Shown here piece by piece: positions 21,312 through 30,667 of a stretch of DNA of 64,000 bases. Each line of letters starts with the position of its first letter. Position 1 is the stretch's first letter. Position numbers and translations under genes: made by a program. The stretch comes from Hyaloperonospora brassicae (Eukaryota; Oomycota; Peronosporomycetes; Peronosporales; Peronosporaceae), in the NCBI GenBank assembly GCA_947650285.1, contig CANTFL010000570.1, positions 110,527-174,526 on the forward strand. The letters are read 5' to 3'. The notes under the pieces were generated by a model, which worked only from the letters and a program-made list of their open reading frames with translations, was not told where the DNA came from and did no database searches.

Positions 21312-22151
21312 ATGGCCTCAGCTTTGCGCGCGAGGCGCTTCATCGGGGCCTCGGTCTTGTTGCTGTGTGGGTACACGACGTACTCCATCGTGGAGCCCAT
21401 GAGCCCACACGCTCTACGACTCGCTCATGGATCAGACGCCCAGGAACTCGATCGTGACGATCCCTTTGCCAGAAACGTGCGCCACATTGCTGCTCGGGTA
21501 GGGGTCACGTGCCCGGCACAAATGTCCATTCGCGTGGGCAAACGCTCTGCTGGAGCGTCGACAGGGGCCAATCTCACCATTCGCCAGCGAGGCGCGTGCA
21601 TTGTGCTGCCCATGGAGCTCTACGACGCGTTCTACGCTCCGCCCCACTTGCACGCCAAGTACGACATCCCGACACGAGACGAGATTGACTTTGTCCTGGC
21701 GCACGAGAGCGCACACATTGCCAGGAACCATACAGTCTATGCCGGTGCTTTTCTTCCTGCGTCGCTGCTCGGGAGTTGCGTCGCGATTCGGACGATCCCG
21801 AACAAAGTGGTCGCTGGGGTCGTTGGCGTTCTAAGCATGATTGGCACCAACGTGTGCCTCTCGTGGAGCTTGGAGCACGAAGCAGACCACGTCGCTGCCG
21901 AAAGCGGCTTTGCTCGTGGCGGCATCGCCTGCTTCCAGCGGAAGCTCTCTCGGAACAACGCGATCCGAGCAGTGTCCAGCACGAAGCTGATCACGGCGAG
22001 GGGCAACTACTTGGGCGACACATTGCATCCACTGCTGACCTCGCGCATTGAGCGACTCGAGCGCCTGACTTCTGCAGCAACAACGGGGCCCCACCGGCTT
22101 GTGGTAGTGCCTCCCGAGACAGACACCAGCTCAATAGCAGCGACAGGCTGA
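21312..22151 (+). CDS. M48 family zinc metalloprotease, OMA1-like
   Basis: The protein is 279 residues from the ATG at 21312; in-frame starts at 21225 and upstream exist but would translate a repeat tract. The N terminus is basic and followed by one hydrophobic segment (about residues 10-27, S-V-L-L-L-C-G-Y), consistent with a mitochondrial or membrane-anchored protein. The zinc site is H131-E-S-A-H135 (H-E-x-x-H), with the third ligand in E188-H-E-A-D192, the E-x-x-A-D motif of peptidase family M48. OMA1 is the inner-membrane protease of this family that processes OPA1-type dynamins under stress. The single anchor plus catalytic domain fits OMA1 better than multi-span STE24, but the assignment to OMA1 is inference. 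It converges on the heat shock factor gene, 214 bases downstream. Confidence 0.82.
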   Translation: MASALRARRFIGASVLLLCGYTTYSIVEPMSPHALRLAHGSDAQELDRDDPFARNVRHIAARVGVTCPAQMSIRVGKRSAGASTGANLTIRQRGACIVLPMELYDAFYAPPHLHAKYDIPTRDEIDFVLAHESAHIARNHTVYAGAFLPASLLGSCVAIRTIPNKVVAGVVGVLSMIGTNVCLSWSLEHEADHVAAESGFARGGIACFQRKLSRNNAIRAVSSTKLITARGNYLGDTLHPLLTSRIERLERLTSAATTGPHRLVVVPPETDTSSIAATG

Positions 22152-22365
22152 GCTTCTTTGCAGCAGCAGCAGTAGCAGCGATCTGCCATCGGGGACCGAT
22201 TCATCTCTAGTCGTCCAGCAGCTCCATCCATTGTCCAGCAATCCATGCCATTATCACGACAAGCTTTGTCCATTCGCACTGCAGCCGCTTGGAAGCATTT
22301 ACATGACGCCCTTGCTCTCCCTTCCAATTCGAGACGACATCAACTCAATGGCTACTCTCACGCAC

Positions 22366-24186
22366 TCAGCGACGTCCGGTCGCATGCACGGACGTCTCGG
22401 CGTGCATTTGCTGCTCGAGCGCTTTCTGTGCCTTTTGCACCAGCAGCGCCAACTGAGACCGTTCTTTTGCCGAGCGCTGCTTCAGTCTCTCGGGGGCCAA
22501 CATGCGCTTGTCCACTGCTTCCTGCACCGCCCGTGGCAACTCGCGCGAGATGAACTTGAGGATCTCCACGCGGTACATGCACGTGGTTTCCACGTCCAAG
22601 AGCATTGGATCGGCCGTCGACGGCGTCTGGAGCTGCGCGAGCTTCAGCCGAATGTCCGACCCCACTGCTTCGCCCACGGCATCGACATCCGCTTCTCGTT
22701 TCGCCTCAGCGCTCGCGTCGCAGTGCACGCGCAGGAAACCTGTGATCCGCGCCGTGATGCACGCCAACAAGTCGCTTCGGATCTCGGACGCCACGCGGCT
22801 GAGCTCACGAACAGCTCTGTCTTCTGGCGAGTACACGCCAAAGCTCGACGGCGGATCCGAGACAGACGTTGCGGAATCAACGCGCAGGCGCTTGAGCGGC
22901 GAACGACACGTGGACGGCGACGGCTGTTCATGGCGATACCAGCGCTGCGGACGTCGGTCCAGCTGGTCCTGACTGTACGAAGACGGCGTGCTCACGAAGC
23001 TGAGGTTCCCGCGTGCACTTGTGCTCGACGGAGCCCGTCGACCGCTTGGACTGCTTCGGTTCGCCAGAAGCGTCTGCACGGGGCGCAGCTGAAAAGGTCC
23101 AGCCCCTGGCGTCCGAGGCGTCCGGACATCGTCCCGTGGTGTGCTCTGTCCTGGATGTCCCTGACGCAGCTGCAGCAGCGCCAACTGCGGTCCCACGACG
23201 ACGCTGCTGGAGTTACTGGCACTAGAGCTGGGGATCGCAATCGATGGCAGCGACAGGCGCGAGGCCACACTTGGAGACGTGGCGTAGCTCGTTGGGGCCG
23301 GTGGCTGCGTGTACTCGTGTCGCTTGGCGCTGCTGCTCGAGTGGTCGTCGGCACTGCTGCAGCGCTGCACCAGCGAGTGCAAGAGCCCCGTGAGCTGCTG
23401 GTTGGTCCACTGGAGCCTGCGCATCTCGTCGCGCAGGCCACCGACTTGTGCCTTGAGGTCGTCGAACTCCACCCGATCGACACGAGTCGCTGTCGATGCT
23501 GTCGCAGCAGTAGTAGCAGCAGCAGCAGCAGCAGTTGTAGCAGCGCCAGCCATCGACGTCCGGGGGGTCACGATCCGCGTGCCACAAGGCGAACGTCTTC
23601 GGATCTCACAGAGCCAATCGCGTCGGCCTCGAACGAACCGCTCGTGACGGAACTCCCACCACTCGCTCGCGTCTTCGAGCGCTTGCGCCGCACGCAGTTG
23701 TCGCCGTCGTCTGCCTTCCGAATCGTCCCCTGCGTCCGTGTCCAGCCCGCCACTTGCTCCGAGTGTCCGGACCTTCTTGAAGCCATACAGATTGAGCTGC
23801 CGGACGAACGAGCTGAACTTGCAGTGCTTAAAGTACGTGGGGATCACGTGCGCGGCAAACGCGGTCGGCTGCTTGACGACAAAGCTGTCGCCCTGAGCTG
23901 TCCAGCTCGCGACCTCGGACGGACAGCGCGCCAAGAGCTCGTACGTCTTTTCGAGAAACAGCGCGGCGTCGCCTTCTCGTCGGGGCCGGTCACAGCCGCT
24001 GATGCTACTGCCTCCTCCTCCTGGTCCAGAGCTCGACGAACTCGCCACGTGAATCCGCAACGGACAGCGCTCGCCCACGTTCTTGTGCTGCCCGTCTCCT
24101 TCTGCCATCCCTTCTTCTTCTTCTTCTTCTTCTTCTGCCATCTCTTCCTCGTCTTCTCGCTCGATCTTGACGTCTTCCCACGTCAT
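22366..24186 (-). CDS. Heat shock transcription factor (HSF-type DNA-binding domain)
   Basis: The protein has 606 residues from the ATG at 24186 and is intronless. An earlier ATG (24378) would add 64 residues encoded by low-complexity sequence resembling the upstream GATC/AATC repeats, so I prefer 24186. Residues 1-40 are acidic with a glutamate run from a GAA repeat. Residues about 74-198 are the HSF domain: F-L-E-K-T-Y-E-L-L, then P-T-Y-F-K-H-C-K-F-S-S-F-V-R-Q-L-N-L-Y-G-F-K-K (recognition helix) and E-F-R-H-E-R-F-V-R-G. An insert of about 35 residues rich in Gly, Asp, Arg and Ala splits the domain after G-F-K-K. An alanine/threonine run (GCT/ACT repeat) precedes a heptad segment (F-D-D-L-K-A-Q-V-G-G-L-R-D-E-M), the expected oligomerisation coiled coil. 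The long Ser/Pro-rich C-terminal part is probably regulatory. HSFs bind nGAAn repeats; oomycetes have an expanded HSF family. Confidence 0.88.
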   Translation of the reverse strand: MTWEDVKIEREDEEEMAEEEEEEEEGMAEGDGQHKNVGERCPLRIHVASSSSSGPGGGGSSISGCDRPRREGDAALFLEKTYELLARCPSEVASWTAQGDSFVVKQPTAFAAHVIPTYFKHCKFSSFVRQLNLYGFKKVRTLGASGGLDTDAGDDSEGRRRRQLRAAQALEDASEWWEFRHERFVRGRRDWLCEIRRRSPCGTRIVTPRTSMAGAATTAAAAAATTAATASTATRVDRVEFDDLKAQVGGLRDEMRRLQWTNQQLTGLLHSLVQRCSSADDHSSSSAKRHEYTQPPAPTSYATSPSVASRLSLPSIAIPSSSASNSSSVVVGPQLALLQLRQGHPGQSTPRDDVRTPRTPGAGPFQLRPVQTLLANRSSPSGRRAPSSTSARGNLSFVSTPSSYSQDQLDRRPQRWYRHEQPSPSTCRSPLKRLRVDSATSVSDPPSSFGVYSPEDRAVRELSRVASEIRSDLLACITARITGFLRVHCDASAEAKREADVDAVGEAVGSDIRLKLAQLQTPSTADPMLLDVETTCMYRVEILKFISRELPRAVQEAVDKRMLAPERLKQRSAKERSQLALLVQKAQKALEQQMHAETSVHATGRR

Positions 24187-24378
24187 GTTTTGGTAGTACG
24201 CTACTTGTGCTGCAACGTGTGGAGCTCTTCGTTCGACTGTGTGTGTGTCAACTTGTCGGTCGCTTTGTTTGGTTGTTGGTTTGTTGGTTTGATTGATCGA
24301 TCGATCGCTGGTTTGATTGCTGGCGGTGGTCTCAGTTCGGTTCTGGGACGCGTGAACAGGTCGTTCCATTTCCCCCAT

Positions 24379-25728
24379 CGCACCTGCTGCTCCGCACGGC
24401 TCTACGCACTGCACTTGGCTACACACTGGTGCAGTCCGTCCGCGTTAGGTTCGACGTGGCCGCCATGGCCCTCTTTCGACGCGGGGTCGAGAGACGGGCC
24501 GCTTTTGGTTGTCTCGTCTGCTTTGCGGTCGGTCAGTCAGTCAGTCAGGTAGGCAGGCCGTCGCGGTGGGTGTATACTGCGTATACTGTGGACGAAAAGA
24601 CTTGTGGCGACTGACGCGATTGGAGCGGACGGGGCTGTTGAGCCGGAAAACGCGTCACGCCAGACAAGGCGAACGCGGCGGTTACTTCACGGCAGACGAG
24701 CTCAAGCTTTTTGAAGGGTAATCAATCAATCAATCAATCAATCGATCGATCCGTCGTATCTTCTGTTGAGATTTCAAGCGCCACAGATCAGTCGATCGAT
24801 CGATTGGCTGATCGATCACCGAACGGATGCGACGTGGGTGGGTGTGCTTTCTGTCTGCTGTGGACGTCCGTCCACCTGGTCCGCCGTCTCGCAATTACAT
24901 GGAAACCCACAACACGAGCGCAAACGACACCACTCGTGAGAACAGCGATCGTGCTTTCCCTCTGGCCGGTCATCATTTCCGCGACCGCGTATACCGCTGC
25001 AAACGACGCAACTTGTTGCGGCTATCGAGCCACTGTGGGAAAGTATCGGAGCGGTCGTCCGTTGCTTGCCCGCCTACAGATTCAACCGTCCGTCTCGTCT
25101 GCCAGGCGGGGAGGTCATGAAGCACCGAAACCCGCTGGCTATCACGCTACACGGCGGTTCAAGCCGCGTCTGGTCGGTTGCTGCTACCTTGCCAGCATAC
25201 GCCCAGTGGTCGCGCAAATATGCGACATGGACACCATGGCAAGAAAACAGACGACCTCGACGGGAAGTCGATCGTCCGCTTGCAAGCGACTGTTTGCAAA
25301 GGATGGGGTGGGGACAGTCCGCTCTGGTCACGGATAGAAACACGCGACGCGATCGGCTTTTGCGCAATCTCCCGCCCCTGCTTCCTCCCGCCTCTTATGC
25401 TTTGTCTGCTACATTTAGTTGAGTCTCGTGAGACATGAACAGCCCATTTGGATGCTGCGGCCAGCAAATACACCACAGTGACACCGACTCACGCGCGTGG
25501 GCAGAAAGAAAGGGCGGACGGTGTGCCACGCGAGACGGAGACGATCGTCCGATCCGGTCGTCCAAAGCGACAAGAGACGTGGCAGCTACACATAAAAACG
25601 AATTACACTGCGGACAGAAACACGCCATTTGGGTACATGGACCGTCTTTTTTGCCCCTTGCAACGCCCTTTCTGCGCGCTAGCGCTGTGCGCAATAGCCA
25701 ACCAAATCCATGAAAGTCTCACATAGAA
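24379..25728. other. Intergenic between divergent genes; no supported gene
   Basis: This separates the HSF gene (minus) from the helical-protein gene (plus) and should hold both promoters. Several 60-208-codon frames overlap on both strands but none shows a recognisable motif. Confidence 0.5.
24721..24751. repeat. ATCA/ATCG tetranucleotide microsatellite
   Basis: Five ATCA units then ATCG units. A related GATCGATCGATCG tract lies at about 24295-24308 in the 5' part of the HSF gene, and another at about 24792-24803. Confidence 0.85.
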
Positions 25729-28597
25729 ATGGGTCCGACCCCTTTGACAGAGAGCTCTGCTGCTGGTGGATCGCCCCGCGTGCTGCAGCGCCGTCTCGTG
25801 CGCGCGCTCGCTGGCGCTGGATCGGGAGACGTCGTCGGTGTGTGTTGCAGTTCTTCTGCCTGTTCGCCGGCGTTGTTGACGTCTTTGTCGTCGTCTTTTT
25901 TTCTCTTTTGTCATCTTTCCATCTCACGTCTAACCAGACGTCTACTGCTGTGTGTGGTGGACATGTCACTCGTTTGCGTGTAGCGCTTGTGCAGGAGCGC
26001 GTGCACTCGACGAGTGTGGGAGCAGAAGCTGCGTTTACGTTTCTCTTGCAGGTGATCGAAGAACTGGACGATGCGATTGAGGAGTTTCTGCCTTCTCGAC
26101 CACACTCCGAGCCACTGGTTCATGACGACGAAGTGGAGCTCGGCATGCTCTTGTCCACTGCGTCTTTGGTACGGCCAGAAAGGAGAAGCGGAGCGAAGCG
26201 ATGCAGCGCAGGGCTGTTCGACAAGAGCGAAGCCGAGTGTTTGCGGCCGTCGACTGAGTGTGTACTTGTTGTGCGGTTCATGCGGTAGGCCGTTCGATAC
26301 GTGACAGAGAAACAAGCGATGACGCCGTTGTTGCAGCGTTACCGCGACGCATTCAAAAAGGTGCTGCGCTATCCAGAATGGACGCATGAAAGCTACAGCG
26401 GACTGAAAGCGGTGGCGCTGATGGGGACGACGCGAGTGCTCGAGTCGTTTGGCAACGACGTTCCAGCGCCGGACGTGATGCGGCAACTGAGATGGCTCTT
26501 CTCGCTGTATCAAGATACAAGTTTGTCCGATACAGAGCTCGCACAGCGTCTGAATACACTGCTACGCCCGGCGTGCGAGTACGTGGCTGTGGCATTGCAG
26601 ACCCACGTGTCTGCTCGGGATGTGATCTTTACAGAGGTAGCGTGACGAGCTTTAGATGGCTTTGCGGGTATGTTGTTTGTCCACGGCAAAGCGGCTGAAC
26701 AACAGTCGATGGTTTGTTGGCGGTTGTCGTAGGTCCTACCGCACCTTGTGGCGCTGCTGATCAAAGAAGGAGCGGACACGCAAGAGACGGCAGTCGCTGA
26801 AGTCGTCAAAGTGGACTTGGCGTCGACTGTAGCCGTGCTATTGGAAGCCAAAGGACCGTACACGTCTCGGAATGCGTTTGCATTGCTGACGCTGCCTGAG
26901 TTTGTGGAGGAGATGGAAGCAGATGAAGCAAAGGTCGTAGATAGCATCGACATGTTTGCTACAGCAGCTCAGGCCACGACAGATCGACTGGAAAGTGTTG
27001 ACGAGGAAACAAAAAAGCTCTCAGCTACTGCTGCTGCCAGAGAAACGGACGAGGAATGCTGTCGGGTGCTCTGTTCTTGGCTAGCAGTAGGTACTCGGAG
27101 AATGGTAGCAGCTCAAGCGCTTGCTGTGATGTACCGTACCATTGCAAGTGGCTCTGGGATCGACAATGGAGCTGCGCGTGTGATAGCACATACTACGCCT
27201 TTGGAAGAGATGACAAGAGCGTACGTAGGTATAAGCTCGATACGTCTTCCCATTGTCTGATCTTCTCTTGCTGTGGTCGTTGATGTCGTGCGACTTTGCC
27301 AGACTGGACGATGCCAGTCTGACCCGACTGCCGGATTTCGACTTTGTCAATGCACTCCTCGAGTCGATTCGAGACATTTGTCTTTGCCAGCATCAGCTCG
27401 CTACATCCACGCTCGAAGGATTGTACAAGGCACTGATTGTCGTGATGCCTCGACTCGAGGTGAGCTCGAAACGCATTGCTGGAACAGTAGAGCGAAGTTG
27501 GGGTCGGTAGTTGTGTCTCGCGCTCACGTACGTTTTGTGGTCGAATGCACTATAGACAGCATTGACCGTATTCGCCAAGGAACACTCGAGCGAGCGACGT
27601 AGTGCCAAGCGATTGTGCTCAACGATTCGACGTACACTTGTGGAGACGTTCCTCTCGTGGCTTCACCATCCAGACACGGCCAAGTTGCTTGCACTTCAGG
27701 TTGACTTTTTGCATAACGTGGCTGGAACACTTGCTGATCCGCGCGTGTATGGTGACGTACTGGCTGTTCTTCGTGGGTCGACGGTACCCGAAGGTCGGAC
27801 AGAGTACCTCTCGGGCCGACAAGTTGCGGTTGTGACGCTTTGCCAAGCAATGCATCAACTCGATCGGTATTCCCAATCCACGACAAACCGTATTGTCTCA
27901 GGCCTCACTCGCGTTGCAGCAGCATGTCGCGAAGATGTCCAGTCGCTCGCAAATGAGCTCGTACTGCCTCTGCTTCCCTCTATGCTCGACGGATCGCAGT
28001 GGGGAAAGTTCTTGCGCCTTCGGACGGAAGCCGTCGCAACTGTTCTTGTCGGGTGTGCTGCAAGTGATGACTTTGAGGTTCGTGGATTGATTGCAACTAT
28101 CCGTTGCTAGTGTGATGGATACCCGTTCGTCCGAGAGTGATACGCTTATCCTGCTTTGTCGTTCGTGCTGTGCAATGACAATGGTGCAGGTCGCCCACCA
28201 CTCGTGGATCAGCGAGTTCATTCAGTTTCTGCTCGAACCGATCGTGTCGTCCGAGAACGTGCATTCGTTCATGGTCTTGTGTGGCTTAGTCCGTGCCGAG
28301 CGCAAACTGCTGCTCCATGTCGCGTCGTTTTGCATGGCGCATCCGCACACAGTGAAGCAAACGTTGCGTGACCCGCTGGTTCGATGGCCACTCTACGAAG
28401 AAGATGTGGACCTCGTTGTTGTCACGCTTGACCTGTTCGAAGCGCTGCTCAGCGTCAAGACCCTGCGAGCTTCGGTGGATGTGGACGTGATCTATGCTAC
28501 GATCTTGCAGCTTTCGGAGAACGCAGCAAGCGAAGGTCTGGACTCGATCACGATGGCATGCAAGCAACTGATGGAGTCTCTGGGGTCGCAGGTCTGA
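25729..28597 (+). CDS. Large all-helical (ARM/HEAT-like) protein of unknown function
   Basis: Modelled as seven exons: 25729-25837, 25984-26168, 26289-26636, 26733-27220, 27303-27459, 27556-28052, 28111-28597, with introns of 146, 120, 96, 82, 96 and 58 bases, giving 756 residues. Each junction has GT-AG ends and keeps frame, for example T-E|V-L-P-H-L at 26636/26733 and P-R-L-E|T-A-L-T at 27459/27556. I do not recognise the family. The translation is rich in leucine and alanine in amphipathic helix patterns (L-R-W-L-F-S-L-Y, L-V-E-T-F-L-S-W-L, L-L-P-S-M-L) with no signal peptide, membrane segment or catalytic motif, as in ARM/HEAT scaffold proteins. Exon 1 and the first intron are the least certain. 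The 58-base last intron was chosen because it restores the frame. Confidence 0.55.
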
Positions 28598-29161
28598 ATG
28601 GGTCAGGCAAAATTATTGTAAGCTTTGTCGTTTGTCGTCTCCTTCTTCTCCTCTAGGGATCTGGTTGCGTATGTCGACCAAGTGAGTGTTTTGAGAATGC
28701 ACGTCCAGATCAGGACTTGTACTAGTTCGTGTGTGAGATTCTCCGCAATGTATCGCCTATGGATGTAACAGGTCGTTGTGGCCATTTGTACCTGACCGAA
28801 GCTGACGAAAGAAAACTCGTGAGCGCAATGCGTCAATGACACTTTCTCGTGGACTGTGCTGGTACAGTCGTAACATGAGCTGGTTTTGCTCTTGTCTAGC
28901 CGATTGTTGATCTCATGTTGGACATGCGGTCAGGAAGTTTGGTCGTGAAAACGGGTATATCTGTCTGCTAACTGCCTATTGACGGCAATCAAGCGGGCAA
29001 TTGACTACAGTGTACCGGACCGAAAGACCCGATGAGTGCATATCTGGGATACGATTCACCATTTGTGCCTAAACAACTTCCACGACGCTACAGTTTGTTT
29101 CTAGCGTGAGCCCATACACATACGCTCGACTATTGCTGTAAACACAGTCAACACACACAAC
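28598..29161. other. Intergenic, no gene seen
   Basis: A/T-richer than its neighbours. It should hold the 3' UTR of the helical-protein gene and the promoter of the next gene; no coding frame of note. Confidence 0.5.
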
Positions 29162-30649
29162 ATGCGTACGAGCGCCACCACGTCGGCGAGAACCCTCGAA
29201 ACGTACCTCCAAACTGCAATTGAAACCAGCGAAGAAGTAGCACCTGCATCGCAGCAGCAAAAGGCGTCACGAAGGTGCGAGAAGGAGAAAGACCCGCAGC
29301 GGGAGCCAAAATTGTCGGCACTTTCCAGCGCGATGCACGCAGAACCACTCGTTCAGTCACTAACATTGCAGAAACCCAAGCGACGACGACGCAAGTCGAG
29401 ACTCAGCAACTCGATCCGGCAACGTCACGGACGTGGAAAGGTCTCATTTCGTGTCTCCGGTCTGCTAACAGCCGACCAGGTCGACGATGAAGACGAAGTC
29501 GAGGAACTGCAGACCGAAATGTGCGAAGACTTTTCCCGCTTCGGACGTTTACAAAGTGTGGACATTGTTCGAGCACCAAATGTCCAGAGGCCGTTGTCCA
29601 TTGGTGACGTTGTGGTGACGTTCGAGGAGGAACAACATGCAGCCGCAGCCTTTGGTTCGTACGATGGGAACGTCTTTGGTGGACAGATCGTGACGTGTAG
29701 TTGGGAAAAGCAGAGAACCAGCGACAAGAAGAACACGGACAGTGCCTTTGCACTCTCATCGGGGCACTTGACGTCGGAAGAAGTGCATGACGTTGACGAA
29801 GCGGTAAACGTCAATGACGATGTCGTGGCAACGTTTAGTCAACTTGGAACTGAAGAGACGATGCAGTCGAGTGAGGCGATAGCGAACGCAACTGCCGCTT
29901 TCAGTGATGCAGATGAGCAGGTGCGGAACGGCGGACATTCATGGACAGCAGATTGTAGACTTCAGCATAGCGAGTGTGCCGGCGATGGCGTGGAAGCCCC
30001 AATCGTTCAGGTACGAGTACGCCTTGTCGTCAATGATGACCGTTGCTATCCTGTCGAGCTGCTAGCGATGCAGTGTGGCTGACACCTTTTGACACCGCAG
30101 CCTGCAGAATCGCTTGAGCTCGTGGAACTTGTTAGTCGACTGCTAAAGCGGCTTGCTGCTCTTCAGGTATTACCAGGGATCACACGCTTCGTGAACCATT
30201 GTCAATCGGGACTCACGCTGCGATGTATCGTTCAGGAACGCGCACATAAGCAGCACCCGCGGCACAGCAGACGGTCGCGACGGCTCGTGCTTGGCATGCA
30301 TGAAGTGCGGCGAGGTCTTCTGTGCAGCAAAGTCCGCTTGCTGGTTATGGCAGCAGACCAGGATGAGTCTGACGTGCTTGACGAGAAACGGGCCGAGTTG
30401 GTGTCGATAGCAGCGAAACAGGGAGTGCCTACACTCATGCCCATGAACAGGTTCGACTGACTGGCTTGACGTTCCGTGCATGGTGTCGATACTGAATGAA
30501 TCTGTCGATTGCTGCACTGCGAACGTTGTTGCAGACGGAAGCTGGGCAGGGTACTACAAAAGAGCGTGCGTGTGAGTTGCGTTGGCGTGTACTCGATCGA
30601 AGGCGCGAACGACCTCTTTCTGCAAGTGGTGCAACGATTCGCGCAATAA
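29162..30649 (+). CDS. SECIS-binding protein 2-like protein with N-terminal RRM-like domain
   Basis: Four exons: 29162-30010, 30101-30166, 30236-30450, 30535-30649; introns 90, 69 and 84 bases; 414 residues. Residues about 92-183 form an RRM/UHM-like fold (V-S-F-R-V-S-G-L-L, G-R-L-Q-S-V-D-I-V, G-D-V-V-V-T-F-E-E-E, F-G-G-Q-I-V-T-C-S-W). A helical lead-in (L-V-S-R-L-L-K-R-L-A-A-L-Q) precedes an L7Ae/L30e-type domain with R-R-L-V-L-G-M-H-E-V, M-N-R-R-K-L-G-R and V-S-C-V-G-V-Y-S-I-E-G-A near the C terminus. These match SBP2 (R-R-L-V-M-G-L-R-E-V; L-G-R; V-S-V-V-G-I-F) better than ribosomal L30e or NHP2. SBP2 binds the SECIS element and recruits EFsec for selenocysteine insertion. The second intron is in phase and lacks a stop; removing it restores the family spacing. 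The start context is an ATG after CAACACACACAAC. It converges with the cap methyltransferase gene. Confidence 0.75.
30167..30235 (+). other. In-phase 69-base intron of the SBP2-like gene
   Basis: GTATTA...GTTCAG, 69 bases (23 codons) with no stop, so it can be mistaken for coding sequence. Skipping it joins L-A-A-L-Q to E-R-A-H-K-Q, matching the spacing before R-R-L-V in SBP2 proteins. Confidence 0.65.
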
Positions 30650-30667
30650 GCAGTACGTACATTGCAT

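Noticed and set aside
22231..24552. Very long open frame (773 codons) on the plus strand
   Set aside because: It is the exact antisense of the heat shock factor gene in a G/C-rich region, has no ATG at its start and no recognisable domain. The HSF domain on the other strand is unmistakable.
24560..25720. Several overlapping 60-200-codon frames between the HSF and helical-protein genes
   Set aside because: They overlap in all phases on both strands, as expected of G/C-rich sequence, without motifs, introns or consistent codon use.
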